Shown here piece by piece: positions 1-8,802 of a stretch of 64,000 nucleotides of DNA (position 1 is the first letter of the stretch; every line of letters begins with the position of its first letter). The position numbers and the translations under genes are program-made. The stretch lies in contig JACKPW010000016.1 in assembly GCA_024233215.1 (NCBI GenBank), forward strand, positions 1-64,000. The letters are read 5' to 3'. The notes under the pieces are model-generated. The model was not told the DNA's origin. It made no database searches and saw nothing but the letters and a program-made list of their open reading frames with translations. The DNA comes from Verrucomicrobiales bacterium. GTDB lineage: Bacteria > Verrucomicrobiota > Verrucomicrobiia > Limisphaerales > J093.

Positions 1-82
1 CAACCCCATCCGGGGCCATCGCCGGTGTGACCAGGAACGACCGGCAAGCCAGGAGCAGGGCGAGGGTGTGAAGCAATCGCAT
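1..82 (-). CDS. 5' end of a divergent secreted-protein gene (partial)
   Basis: Reading the minus strand from an ATG at 82-80 gives 27 codons without a stop to the window edge. The peptide begins MRLLHTLALLLACRSFLV and continues TPAMAPDGV. It has a short positive start, a Leu/Ala-rich core and an AMA-like signal-peptidase site, so it looks like an exported protein. It diverges from the glycosyltransferase gene to its right, leaving about 70 bp for two promoters. The mature protein lies outside the window and its function cannot be told. The call is an inference from a very short piece. Confidence 0.45.
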   Translation of the reverse strand, partial: MRLLHTLALLLACRSFLVTPAMAPDGV

Positions 83-152
83 GTCTTCACGGGCGGCGGC
101 CTGCCGGATGCCGTTTGAGCCAAGGGTTCGAGGAGGCCTCAAACGTTCCGCC

Positions 153-1328
153 ATGCATCCGGTTCCAAACCTGCCTCACATCGCGTTCGTGACGGGATTG
201 TATCCGTCCGGCGCCCATCCCAATCGCGGGACGTTTGTCCATCAGTTGGTGGATGCCGTTGCGGGGCAGGGCGTGCGATGCACGGTGATCCATCCCTTGA
301 AGTTGCATGAGTGGTGGCGGGAACGGGGGAGTGGCTCCGGGGGTACTCCGGGCGTTCGGGTACACCGGCCGGTGACGCTTTCAGTATCCAATCGTCAAAT
401 CGGCGGGTTCAACACTTTCTCCCTGACGCACATGGCCTTCCAAAGGGCGGTATGGCGGTCACTCCAGCGGTTTCCCTCCAAGCCCGACGCCATCTACGGC
501 CACTTTCTCTACTCGGGGGGGGCGGCGGCCGTCTGGGCCGGGCAGCGACTTGGGCGGCCCGGGTTCGTGGCGGTCGGGGAGGGGACGTTCTGGACCCTGC
601 GTCCCTTGGGAGTCGAGCGGGCGAAGCGGGACTTCGCAGGCATGCAGGGCGCTCTGGCAGTGTCGAGGGAACTGCAGCGAAGGTTGATCGAAGAACTGGA
701 ATTCGATCCCGAGAAGACGGCGGCATTTCCGAACGGGGTGGATCTGCGGACCTTCCAGCCGCGGGATCGGGAGGCCATGCGACGGAAACATGGATTGCCG
801 GAGGACCAGTTCTTGGTGATCTATGTGGGCAATTTCATCCAACCGAAAGGGGTGCAGCGGGTGGCTCAGGCGCTTGACGGCATGCCCGGCGTCGCTGGCA
901 TGTTCGTCGGTTCCGGTCCCTTGAAACCGGAGCTTCCCAACCTGGCGTTCTGTGGGAGAGTGCCGCATCAGCAAGTGCCGGAACTGCTGGCTGCGGCCGA
1001 TTGCTTTATCCTTCCGAGCGACGTTGAAGGCTCCTCTAATGCCACGCTGGAAGCAATGGCGTGCGGTCTCCCGGTCATCGTATCCGACCGGCCGTTTAAC
1101 CGGGACCTGTGCGACCCGGAGTGCGCCGTGCTGGTGGATCCGGAAGACGTCGCGGGAATCCGCCGGGCGATCCAGCGATTGCAGGGGGAGGGGGTTACTC
1201 GTGAGCGACTTGCCCGTGCGGCGGTCGCGCGGGCGGCCGGGTTCGACATCCGGCAACGGGCGCGAAACATCCTGCAATGGATGAGCCGGCTGGCAGGGGC
1301 ATCAGGTTATCGGAACGGAACAGCATGA
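153..1328 (+). CDS. GT4-family glycosyltransferase
   Basis: About 391 residues with the two-Rossmann GT-B layout of GT4 retaining glycosyltransferases. The N-terminal domain opens with IAFVTGLYPSGAHPNRGTFV, the donor-facing half has VIYVGNFIQPKGV, and the nucleotide-sugar site reads ADCFILPSDVEGSSNATLEAMACGLPVI, which contains the E-x7-E motif. It probably adds a hexose to a lipid-linked glycan at the cytoplasmic membrane. I chose the ATG at 153 over an in-frame one at 81 because homology-like sequence starts there and 81 would overlap the divergent gene. It is first in the + strand glycan locus, and its stop overlaps the next ATG. Acceptor and donor are unknown. Confidence 0.85.
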   Translation: MHPVPNLPHIAFVTGLYPSGAHPNRGTFVHQLVDAVAGQGVRCTVIHPLKLHEWWRERGSGSGGTPGVRVHRPVTLSVSNRQIGGFNTFSLTHMAFQRAVWRSLQRFPSKPDAIYGHFLYSGGAAAVWAGQRLGRPGFVAVGEGTFWTLRPLGVERAKRDFAGMQGALAVSRELQRRLIEELEFDPEKTAAFPNGVDLRTFQPRDREAMRRKHGLPEDQFLVIYVGNFIQPKGVQRVAQALDGMPGVAGMFVGSGPLKPELPNLAFCGRVPHQQVPELLAAADCFILPSDVEGSSNATLEAMACGLPVIVSDRPFNRDLCDPECAVLVDPEDVAGIRRAIQRLQGEGVTRERLARAAVARAAGFDIRQRARNILQWMSRLAGASGYRNGTA

Positions 1329-2443
1329 GGAGGATACTGCACGTCGTGGGGGCCCGGCCCAATTTCATGAAGGCGGCCCCGGCACTCACTGCCCTGGCTC
1401 ACCGGGGGATCCCTCAGCTGCTGGTCCACACGGGCCAGCATTATGACCGGCGAATGTCGGACTTGTTCTTTGAACAACTGGGCTTGCCGGAGCCCGACTA
1501 CAATCTGGGAGTGGGTTCGGGCAGTCATGCGCAGCAGACCGCCCAGATCATGATGCGATTCGAGGAGGTGGTGGAACGTGAGAAGCCCGGATGGGTTTTG
1601 GTCTACGGGGATGTGAACTCGACGGTCGCCGCCACGCTGGTTTGCGCCAAGTTGGGCATCCGGGTGGCCCACGTGGAAGCGGGTCTGCGATCGAACGACC
1701 GCCGGATGCCTGAGGAGATCAACCGCCTGGTCACGGATACGCTGGCTGATCTCCTGTTCACTCCCAGCGAGGACGGCAACGTCAACCTGGCGCGGGAAGG
1801 GGTGGACGCGACGAAGATCTGCCTGGTGGGCAACCTGATGATCGACACCTTGATCCGGTTGCTTCCCCATGCCCGCTGGCCGGGAGGTTTGGTGGTGCCC
1901 CGCCCTTATGTCTTGGTGACCTTGCACCGACCCTCCAATGTCGACGAACCAGACCGTTTGCGCGACCTTTGGCGCACTCTGGTGGGGCTGAGCCGCCAGG
2001 CGGCGGTGGTGTTCCCGGTCCATCCCCGCACCCGCAGCCGCCTTTCAGAACTGGGGCTTGGTCCGTCTCCCACCGGGTTGCACCTGATCGATCCCCTGGG
2101 TTATCTCGAGTTCCTTGCGCTTCAGCGGGACGCGGCCCTTGTGATCACGGACTCCGGGGGGGTTCAGGAGGAGACCACCTATCTTGGTGTGCCCTGCATC
2201 ACCGTGCGGGAAAACACTGAACGACCCGTGACCATCACCTTGGGAAGCAATTTGCTGGTGGGGAGCGACGGGGATCTGCTGCAGCGCGAGGCGCACTCCG
2301 CTCTCGCCGGCGAGTGGAAGCGGGGCGTGGTGCCACCGCTATGGGATGGGCACGCCGGCGAACGGGTGGCCCGGCGACTGTTGGACGGTATCCCGGGGTG
2401 TGCTCCGGCGGGATCGCCGTGTGGTCCCCGTCCTGAGCCGTGA
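1325..2443 (+). CDS. wecB: UDP-N-acetylglucosamine 2-epimerase (non-hydrolysing)
   Basis: About 372 residues, the usual size of the family. It starts MRRILHVVGARPNFMKAAPAL, the classic VxGTRPE-type opening, and carries the family signatures HTGQHYD, GDVNSTVAATLV, HVEAGLRS, RMPEEINRL, TLHRPSNVD and ITDSGGVQEE. The enzyme interconverts UDP-GlcNAc and UDP-ManNAc in the cytoplasm, feeding ManNAc or ManNAcA into surface glycans. Its ATG overlaps the stop of the preceding glycosyltransferase (ATGA), so the two are translationally coupled. The family assignment is firm. Whether ManNAc ends up in this locus's polymer is inference. Confidence 0.93.
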   Translation: MRRILHVVGARPNFMKAAPALTALAHRGIPQLLVHTGQHYDRRMSDLFFEQLGLPEPDYNLGVGSGSHAQQTAQIMMRFEEVVEREKPGWVLVYGDVNSTVAATLVCAKLGIRVAHVEAGLRSNDRRMPEEINRLVTDTLADLLFTPSEDGNVNLAREGVDATKICLVGNLMIDTLIRLLPHARWPGGLVVPRPYVLVTLHRPSNVDEPDRLRDLWRTLVGLSRQAAVVFPVHPRTRSRLSELGLGPSPTGLHLIDPLGYLEFLALQRDAALVITDSGGVQEETTYLGVPCITVRENTERPVTITLGSNLLVGSDGDLLQREAHSALAGEWKRGVVPPLWDGHAGERVARRLLDGIPGCAPAGSPCGPRPEP

Positions 2444-2522
2444 ACAAGCCGGGGTTGGCAGACGACCTCCGCGCGTCCCCGGTCCGGGCCGGTGGCTTCC
2501 TGATTCCCGGGTTTAGAATTCC

Positions 2523-3683
2523 ATGGGTATGAAGATCGTGGTGTTATGCGCGAATCACTCGCTGGGTGATGAGCGTGTGGTGGTGCGGCAGTCCCTCTCG
2601 CTGGCGCAGGCGGGTTACGATGTCACGGTGCTGGGGAGGGAGGATCCGGAGAAGCGGCTGCCGGTCCATCCCAGGCTCGATCTCCGATCCACGGCTCCGC
2701 TGATTCGCGGGGCTTCGCTGGCGTCGAAGCTGGGCCGGTTCAAAGTGCTGTTCGGGTTGCGCCGGCAGGTGCTGGATCTCCGGCCGGACTTGATCGTGGC
2801 CCACGAACCCGACAGCGCCTTCGTGGCCCTGTCCGCGAGGCGGCGCTGCGGTGCCCCGGTGCATTTCGACGTGCATGAGTGCTTCGAGGAGATGGCCGCT
2901 GAACGCGCGCCGCGGTTGTTGCGGGGACTGGTTCGATTTCTGGTCTGGCGGATGATGGCCCATCTGGGCCGGCGGTGCGACTGGATCACGGTGGTATCGC
3001 CCACCACGGCCCGCCAGTTCCGCGCGCTCCGGCCCGAGGGGCGGGTGGACATCCTGCACAACAGCCCGCGTTCAGGGCTTTTCCCGGTGTGCAATCAGGA
3101 CGTGGGGGCGGAAGTGACCCTTTGTCACGAGGGCTGGCTGGACATCTCCTATGGTATGCAACAGCTGATCGAGGCGGTGGCGCTGGCACGCAAGAAGATC
3201 AAGGTCCGGCTACTCCTGGTGGGAAAGGTCCGGGTTGGTTCCGAGCAGGCGTTTGACCAGTTGGTGAAGCAGCATGATCTCGGGGCCGTGATTCAGGCGA
3301 CCGGATGGCTGCCTTATGATGAAGTGGGCAGGACCGATGCGCAGGCGCAGATTGGCCTGGTGGTGATGCAGCCGTCAGGCAATAACTACGGCAGCCTCAG
3401 CAACAAGCTCTACAGCTATATGGCATGCGGTCATGCCCTGGTGGTACCTCGCGGGTCCGCCTCCGAGGAACTCGTCCGCCAATACCATTGTGGCGTGGGG
3501 GTTGATGTCACCCGGGCGGAGGAGATTGCGGCCGCCATCGTGCGCCTGGCACAGGATGTCGGGCAGCGGAAGGAGTTCGGGGCGAACGCCCGGCGCGCGA
3601 TTGTGGAGGAACTCAGCTGGGAACACATGGAAGGCACCCTGCGGAACATCTGCTCGGAACTCACGGCGCGCCCGCGGACTTGA
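2523..3683 (+). CDS. GT4-family glycosyltransferase
   Basis: About 386 residues. The N-terminal Rossmann start is KIVVLCANHSLGDERVVVRQ and the acceptor-domain DVHECFEEM segment resembles the DxHE motif of GT4 enzymes. The C-terminal domain has LLLVGKVRVG and the sugar-nucleotide site YGSLSNKLYSYMACGHALVV. An alternative ATG lies two codons downstream. It is separated from wecB by about 80 bp, so it may have its own ribosome entry, but the gene runs in the same direction as the rest of the locus. Substrate specificity cannot be read from the sequence. Confidence 0.82.
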   Translation: MGMKIVVLCANHSLGDERVVVRQSLSLAQAGYDVTVLGREDPEKRLPVHPRLDLRSTAPLIRGASLASKLGRFKVLFGLRRQVLDLRPDLIVAHEPDSAFVALSARRRCGAPVHFDVHECFEEMAAERAPRLLRGLVRFLVWRMMAHLGRRCDWITVVSPTTARQFRALRPEGRVDILHNSPRSGLFPVCNQDVGAEVTLCHEGWLDISYGMQQLIEAVALARKKIKVRLLLVGKVRVGSEQAFDQLVKQHDLGAVIQATGWLPYDEVGRTDAQAQIGLVVMQPSGNNYGSLSNKLYSYMACGHALVVPRGSASEELVRQYHCGVGVDVTRAEEIAAAIVRLAQDVGQRKEFGANARRAIVEELSWEHMEGTLRNICSELTARPRT

Positions 3684-3765
3684 CGGAGGGCGGTGGGCTT
3701 GCGGATGGGTGGTCCGGATCCCTGCACGCCATGGGCAACGGTCGCCGCGGGACCGGCTGGCTGAC

Positions 3766-4923
3766 ATGAATCGAACCGACGGCAATTCCTGGATCATCAT
3801 CACGGACGGCTATATCAATAGCTGGTCGTTCGTGCAGATTCTGCGAAGCCTGGAGTGTCCCGGCACCCTCGTTGTCCTGCGCCGGCCGGGTCGCGATGCG
3901 TCGATCATGGACCTGTATGGGGATGACGTGCAGACGTGGACGCTGGATTTTTCAGAGCCCGGAGGGTTGCTGCCGTTTCTCAAGCAGCGCATTCCGGAGG
4001 AGGATCCGAAGGCCTTGTTCTTCACCGATGAGTCTCTGTTGCCTGCGGTTCACCGGGGGAGTTCCGACGCCTGGATGGCGAATGCACGGGTGTATCCCGG
4101 GGGGAAGTGCGATCTGGAGATCATTCTGGACCGGCCGGCGTTCTACGAGTTCATCGAACGTCTGGGGCTGGCCGAGGTGCCCCGGACCATAGGCAGCGAA
4201 TCCGATCCTTTCAGGACTTTTCCCGAGGGTTTCTTTCTTCGCTTCCGGCGGTCCTGGGACGGCCTGGCACGATTGCCCAGGCCCCGCCTGGTGGAAAGCC
4301 AGGCGTCCTTCAAGCGGGAGGTGGAATCCCTGACGGGCGCTGGTTGGACGGCGGCACAATGGTGTTACCAGGAGAAGCTCAGCATTGACCCGAAGGATAA
4401 TGTCTCGATTTGTGGCTGGCATGACGCACGGGATCCCTCGTATCTCGCCACCCGCAAGGCATTCCAGTATCCAGCCCAGCAGGGCGGAGGTGCGATTGTG
4501 GAAGTGGTCCAGGTGCCGGCGGTGTTGACCGACACCACGCGTGGGTTGCTCGAGGCGTTGAATTACGAGGGGCCGTTTGAGCTGGAGTTCGTGCTGGACG
4601 GCAATTCCGGTCGTTACAAGATCATCGAACTCAATCCGCGCCTGTGGATGCAGCACGCGTTGCACGGCGCGCACACGGGCCAGACGATCGCCCGTCGGTA
4701 TCTCGGCCTGGAGGCCGCCCCGGACGCAGTGATTGCTCCGCCGCTTTATTGGATCAACGGCGTCGTCGCCGCAAACCGGGTCCTCGGTGGCAGCCAGGAA
4801 ATATGGCGTTACCTGCGTTGCCCTCGGAGGATTCTCGCGCCCGACTGGAGGACGACCTTCCGCTGGCTGCCCCGGTTCCTGCCGAACCTGGTCCGGCGAA
4901 ATCTGAGCGGGTGGAGACGTTGA
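3766..4923 (+). CDS. ATP-grasp family ligase
   Basis: About 385 residues. The ATP-grasp fold shows in the C-terminal half: FELEFVLDGNSGRYKIIELN followed by PRLWMQH is the metal-binding acidic strand plus the E-x-NPR motif, and QWCYQEKLSI matches the ATP-binding strand. Such enzymes join a carboxylate to an amine or thiol through an acyl phosphate. In a glycan locus a plausible job is attaching an amino acid or other carboxylate to an amino sugar, which is inference. I chose the ATG at 3766 because the longer reading from 3433 overlaps the upstream glycosyltransferase. The next gene begins 4 bp after its stop. Confidence 0.75.
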   Translation: MNRTDGNSWIIITDGYINSWSFVQILRSLECPGTLVVLRRPGRDASIMDLYGDDVQTWTLDFSEPGGLLPFLKQRIPEEDPKALFFTDESLLPAVHRGSSDAWMANARVYPGGKCDLEIILDRPAFYEFIERLGLAEVPRTIGSESDPFRTFPEGFFLRFRRSWDGLARLPRPRLVESQASFKREVESLTGAGWTAAQWCYQEKLSIDPKDNVSICGWHDARDPSYLATRKAFQYPAQQGGGAIVEVVQVPAVLTDTTRGLLEALNYEGPFELEFVLDGNSGRYKIIELNPRLWMQHALHGAHTGQTIARRYLGLEAAPDAVIAPPLYWINGVVAANRVLGGSQEIWRYLRCPRRILAPDWRTTFRWLPRFLPNLVRRNLSGWRR

Positions 4924-4927
4924 ACAG

Positions 4928-6382
4928 ATGACGCTGGCAGTCACAACATCAGGAGACGGGATCCGTGGTTGGAGTCGGGTGCCCGGTGCTTACGTGGAGC
5001 GAACAATGGCGTCCGCCCTGGGATGGCACGGGAGTCCGCAGGAACCGGCGGTTCGGAATGCCTTTGACTCGGATGCCGGCAAGCGACTCGGGGAACGGCT
5101 GCTCGGGTTGCTGACGGGGGCGGAGGATCTGGATGCGGTCAGGCCGTATCCCGGACGAGGACCCGTCGCGCAGCCACAGGTCGAGGATCTCCATAAGGAT
5201 CTGGCGGCTGTGGCGGCCGGTCGGGCGGAAGGCGGGGCACCGTGGTTGAGCGCGGAGCGTTGGCCGGGGGGACGTGCGTTCGCCCTGTTGCTTTCCCACG
5301 ACATTGACCAGATCCACGATCGCGAGATGTGGCGCATTCTGGCGGACGTCAACCATGTCCGGCGCATGGTGACCCAGGGAGAGCCGGGGCACGTCGGACA
5401 GGCCATGGGACGGATTGCCCGGGCCGTCCTGGCGCCGAAGCCGGCCACGAAGGACTACGAGACGATCCTGGCTCTGGAGGCACAATACGGTTTCAGGTCG
5501 ACTTTCTTTGTTCTGCACGACCCGTACTGGGCGCGGCAGGGAGCGCGATTCGGGATTGAGGGACGGGCGATCCGGGCGATCGCGGAAAGGGTGATCGAGG
5601 CCGGATGCGAGTTCACCGTGCACGGAGGCTACTACCGGTTCAACAACCCGTCGGCCTACCTGGAGAGCCGGGAGACGCTGAAGCGGTTGTTTGGAGTGGA
5701 GGCCATCGGCATCCGCAATCACCTGCTGAGGTACTCCTACCCCGGTACCTGGAGGGCCCAGAGGGATGCGGGATTCGACTACGACGCCACCTATGGCTAC
5801 AACTGTCAGCCGGGTCCGCGCAGTGGGCTGGCGTTGCCGTTCTTTGCTTATGATCGGGAGCAGGAGGAAATGCTGGATCTGTTGGTGCTGCCGCTGACCG
5901 TCATGGACACCACGGTGTTTCGCTATCTGCGGCTTCGGGAGGAAGAGGCGCTGGAGTTGGCGCGATCCCAGATGGAGCGTTACGCCGCGTGCGGCGGTCT
6001 CGTGACCCTGCTCTGGCACGGCAACTACTTCAATGAGCCGGAGTACGCGGACTGGCAATGGGTCTACGAACGGCTGCTGGAGCAGCTTGCGGGGATGCAA
6101 CCGTGGTGTGCGACCGGTGCCGAGATCAACCGCTGGTGGCGCGCCCGGGAAGCGGTGACCTGGGAGCCCGCCTTGCGCACGGCCGATGGCTGGCGGTTCT
6201 CCGGGCAGGCGCGCCGGGCGATTTCCGGCCTGACCCTGCGCGTGCATGGGGACGCCGGAGGAGCCCGGGTGATGGTCGGACCGGCAGGGGGCCGGGAGGC
6301 GCGGAGCACCTCTGGGGGATATCTGATTGAGTTTCCGGACCTGTCGGCCGGAAGTCGCTTTGAAGTGCGGGTTTGGACGTGA
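4928..6382 (+). CDS. polysaccharide deacetylase-like protein
   Basis: About 484 residues. A divergent NodB-type (CE4) fold starts near residue 118 with FALLLSHDIDQIHD, where HDID occupies the place of the catalytic/metal TFDD motif. CEFTVHGGYYRFN follows where the H-x3-H motif is expected, but its second histidine is not obvious. Further motifs are FDYDATYGYN and LLWHGNYFNEPEY. A C-terminal segment of about 80 residues looks like a small beta domain. The family de-N-acetylates or otherwise hydrolyses amino-sugar polymers. There is no clear signal peptide, suggesting a cytoplasmic role on a lipid-linked precursor. The gap to the ATP-grasp gene is only 4 bp. Confidence 0.72.
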   Translation: MTLAVTTSGDGIRGWSRVPGAYVERTMASALGWHGSPQEPAVRNAFDSDAGKRLGERLLGLLTGAEDLDAVRPYPGRGPVAQPQVEDLHKDLAAVAAGRAEGGAPWLSAERWPGGRAFALLLSHDIDQIHDREMWRILADVNHVRRMVTQGEPGHVGQAMGRIARAVLAPKPATKDYETILALEAQYGFRSTFFVLHDPYWARQGARFGIEGRAIRAIAERVIEAGCEFTVHGGYYRFNNPSAYLESRETLKRLFGVEAIGIRNHLLRYSYPGTWRAQRDAGFDYDATYGYNCQPGPRSGLALPFFAYDREQEEMLDLLVLPLTVMDTTVFRYLRLREEEALELARSQMERYAACGGLVTLLWHGNYFNEPEYADWQWVYERLLEQLAGMQPWCATGAEINRWWRAREAVTWEPALRTADGWRFSGQARRAISGLTLRVHGDAGGARVMVGPAGGREARSTSGGYLIEFPDLSAGSRFEVRVWT

Positions 6383-6440
6383 GCCCGAACCGTTGCCTCG
6401 AACTGAACACACCACTGCAGCTGCACGAACACATAATCCC

Positions 6441-7442
6441 ATGAACTCCGACGACAGATTGGCGCGATACAACCGAACAAGAGTGCTGGTCACCGGCGGC
6501 GCCGGCTTTGTCGGCTCGAGCCTGGCCACCCGGTTGGTGGGACTGGGCGCCGAGGTGACGGTGCTGGATGATCTAACCACCGGCCTGGAGGAACTGGTGC
6601 CCCGGGGAGTCAAGGCGTTTGTGCACGGCAGCGTCGAAGATCCCGAGACCCTTGATCCGCTGGTGGCCGGAAGCGACTACGTCTTCCACCTCGCGGCCCG
6701 GGTGCTGGCGTCCTCGACGAAGGACATCCGATCCGACTACCGGGTGAACATCGGCGGTACGTTGAACATCCTGCTGGCGGCACGCGATCTCGGCCCGAAA
6801 GCCCCGCCTGTGGTCTACACGTCCACCACCTCGGTCTACGGGAATCCGCGCGCGCTCCCGATCACTGAGGATGAGCCCACGAACATTCTGTCGCCCTACG
6901 CCGCGAGCAAGTTTGCCGCGGAGAGTTACTGCCGGGCTTTTGTGGAGATGTACGAGCTTCCCATTGTGATGGTGCGTTATTCCAATGTTTACGGGCCGCA
7001 CCAGTCGCCCCGGAATCCGTACTGCGGGGTGGTGTCCAAGTTCCTGGAGGCCGGTCTGGAAGGCCGCCCCATGTGCATCCACGGCACCGGCCTGCAGACG
7101 CGCGACTTTACCTACATCGATGACGCGGTGACCGCCACGTTGCTGGCGGCCTTGGTGCCGCGGGCTCTGGGGGAGGTCTTCAACGTAGGCTCGGGGGTGG
7201 AGACCAACGTGCGCCAACTGGCCGGTCTGATCGCCGGATTGATGCCGGGTCAGCCGCCAGTGGAGTTCATCGACCGACGGGATATCGACAACGTGAGCCG
7301 GCGGGTGGTGAACATCGAGAAGGCCCGCAGGACGCTGCGATGGGTCCCGGAAACCTCGCTTGAGCGGGGACTGGCGGCCACTCTCCAATGGTTGGAAAGT
7401 AGCAAGCGGGCCGGGCAGAGAGCCACCGCGTCGCAGGCGTGA
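6441..7442 (+). CDS. NAD-dependent nucleotide-sugar epimerase/dehydratase
   Basis: About 333 residues, an extended SDR. The glycine-rich NAD motif GGAGFVGSSLA follows RVLVTG, and the catalytic pair is in YAASK, with an upstream TSTTSVYGN serine/threonine. MVRYSNVYGPHQSPRNPYCG is the sugar-binding signature of UDP-glucose 4-epimerase-like enzymes, and FTYIDDAV is also conserved. It likely makes an activated sugar in the cytoplasm. The start at ATG 6441 is preferred over an in-frame upstream ATG at 6327 that overlaps the deacetylase gene. Whether it is a 4-epimerase or a UDP-glucuronate-type epimerase or decarboxylase cannot be decided. Confidence 0.85.
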   Translation: MNSDDRLARYNRTRVLVTGGAGFVGSSLATRLVGLGAEVTVLDDLTTGLEELVPRGVKAFVHGSVEDPETLDPLVAGSDYVFHLAARVLASSTKDIRSDYRVNIGGTLNILLAARDLGPKAPPVVYTSTTSVYGNPRALPITEDEPTNILSPYAASKFAAESYCRAFVEMYELPIVMVRYSNVYGPHQSPRNPYCGVVSKFLEAGLEGRPMCIHGTGLQTRDFTYIDDAVTATLLAALVPRALGEVFNVGSGVETNVRQLAGLIAGLMPGQPPVEFIDRRDIDNVSRRVVNIEKARRTLRWVPETSLERGLAATLQWLESSKRAGQRATASQA

Positions 7443-7497
7443 GCAAGCAACCCATCCGGTTTTGCGGCTCCCGCGGTGAGGTCCCGGGCGTGGCGAC

Positions 7498-8760
7498 TTG
7501 GCGCAGATGATCCTCCATTACTACCAGCAGTTCTTCCCCAGCGCGAACGCGGTGGGCTACCTGACGGCCAGGAAGCTGATGGGCCGCCTGGCCGACCGGG
7601 GCCATGATGTCACGGTGTTTGCCTGCGACTTCAACCCTTATGACGAGCGGGACGAGCCGGAGGAGGAAGTCCCCGGTCGTAACGGGGGACGGTATCGGGT
7701 GAGGCGACTGCGGGCACCGCGGGGCATGCGCCGGAGCTTGACCCGCCGGTTTGCGAGCTACGGGGCCTTTGCTGCCCGGGCATGGTCGGCGGGCCGGCGC
7801 GCTCCACGGCCGCAGCTCGTCATCGGCAGCATCCAACCGCTGTTTACCGGCAGCGTCGCGCTGCGAAACGCCCGATCGGCGGGGGTTCCGTTTGTGCTGG
7901 AGGTGGTCGACCTCTGGCCTGATGCGCTGGAGGCGAAAGGGGCCGTGACCGGGATCAAGGCGCGGGTCCTACACCGGATGGCGAATCAACTCTACCGTCA
8001 CGCGACCCGGATTGTGAGCCTGACCCCCGGGATCAGGACAGAGCTGGTGAAGAAAGGGATTTCGCCGCGAGTGATCGATGTGCTTCCCAACGGTTTCGAC
8101 CCGGACTTGTATGCGATTCCTGTCACGGCCCGGGCCGAGATCCGGCGGGAACTGGGATGGGATGACCAGTTTGTGGCAGTGTACGCAGGGGCCCACACCG
8201 AGGTCACAGCAGTGGAAACCTATGTCCGGGCCGCCAACGTCCTGAAGCATCGCCGGGACATCCGGTTTGACCTGTTCGGAAGCGGGCAGACCAAGGCGCC
8301 GGCCATGCGTCTGGCAGCCGAACTGCAGACGGGGAACCTCCATTTTCACGATCCCGTGCCAAAACCACGCGTGCCCCACCTGCTGGCGGGAGCGGACGTC
8401 GCGTTGATGGCTCTATTCCGCAGTCCATTGATCCACATCTACTTCGAGAGCAAGTTCATGGACTACATGGGCGCCGGGAAGCCGATTCTTGGCGCAATGG
8501 GAGGGCAGCAGGCGGATGTCATCCGGCGGTTTCGCACTGGCAAGGTGGTGGATGCTTTTGACCATGAGGGCCTCGCCGCCTTGGTGGCCGAAGCGGCGGA
8601 CAATTACGGAGCGTTCGCCGAGATGGGGGCGAATGGTGCCCGGCTGGTCCGGGAACGACTGCTGCTTCCAGACATCATCGAGCGCTACGTGGATCGGATC
8701 GAAGCGGTGGCTGCCGGGAGGGCGGGCGAACTGGAAGCCTGGGAGCCGTTTCCGGCCTGA
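7498..8760 (+). CDS. GT4-family glycosyltransferase (WbuB-like)
   Basis: About 420 residues. The N terminus ILHYYQQFFPSANAVGYLTA resembles the WbuB branch of GT4. The domain also shows VLEVVDLWPDAL (the VxDLWP motif of this branch), IVSLTPGIRTELVKKG, LPNGFDPDLY and FVAVYAGAHTEV. The C-terminal site is SPLIHIYFESKFMDYMGAGK. The reading frame opens with TTG at 7498, but an ATG three codons later (7507) is an equally good start, and no strong Shine-Dalgarno discriminates between them. WbuB-type enzymes often add FucNAc or a related residue in O-antigen synthesis. That specificity is only suggestive here. Confidence 0.82.
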   Translation: MAQMILHYYQQFFPSANAVGYLTARKLMGRLADRGHDVTVFACDFNPYDERDEPEEEVPGRNGGRYRVRRLRAPRGMRRSLTRRFASYGAFAARAWSAGRRAPRPQLVIGSIQPLFTGSVALRNARSAGVPFVLEVVDLWPDALEAKGAVTGIKARVLHRMANQLYRHATRIVSLTPGIRTELVKKGISPRVIDVLPNGFDPDLYAIPVTARAEIRRELGWDDQFVAVYAGAHTEVTAVETYVRAANVLKHRRDIRFDLFGSGQTKAPAMRLAAELQTGNLHFHDPVPKPRVPHLLAGADVALMALFRSPLIHIYFESKFMDYMGAGKPILGAMGGQQADVIRRFRTGKVVDAFDHEGLAALVAEAADNYGAFAEMGANGARLVRERLLLPDIIERYVDRIEAVAAGRAGELEAWEPFPA

Positions 8761-8802
8761 GTCGGGAGGCCGGTCCGGGGAGGCGCGTGAGTTGCTATTA
8801 GC

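Noticed and set aside
3433..3765. Upstream start of the first ATP-grasp gene
   Set aside because: The extra 111 codons overlap the preceding glycosyltransferase and show no family sequence; the ATG at 3766 begins a normal fold.
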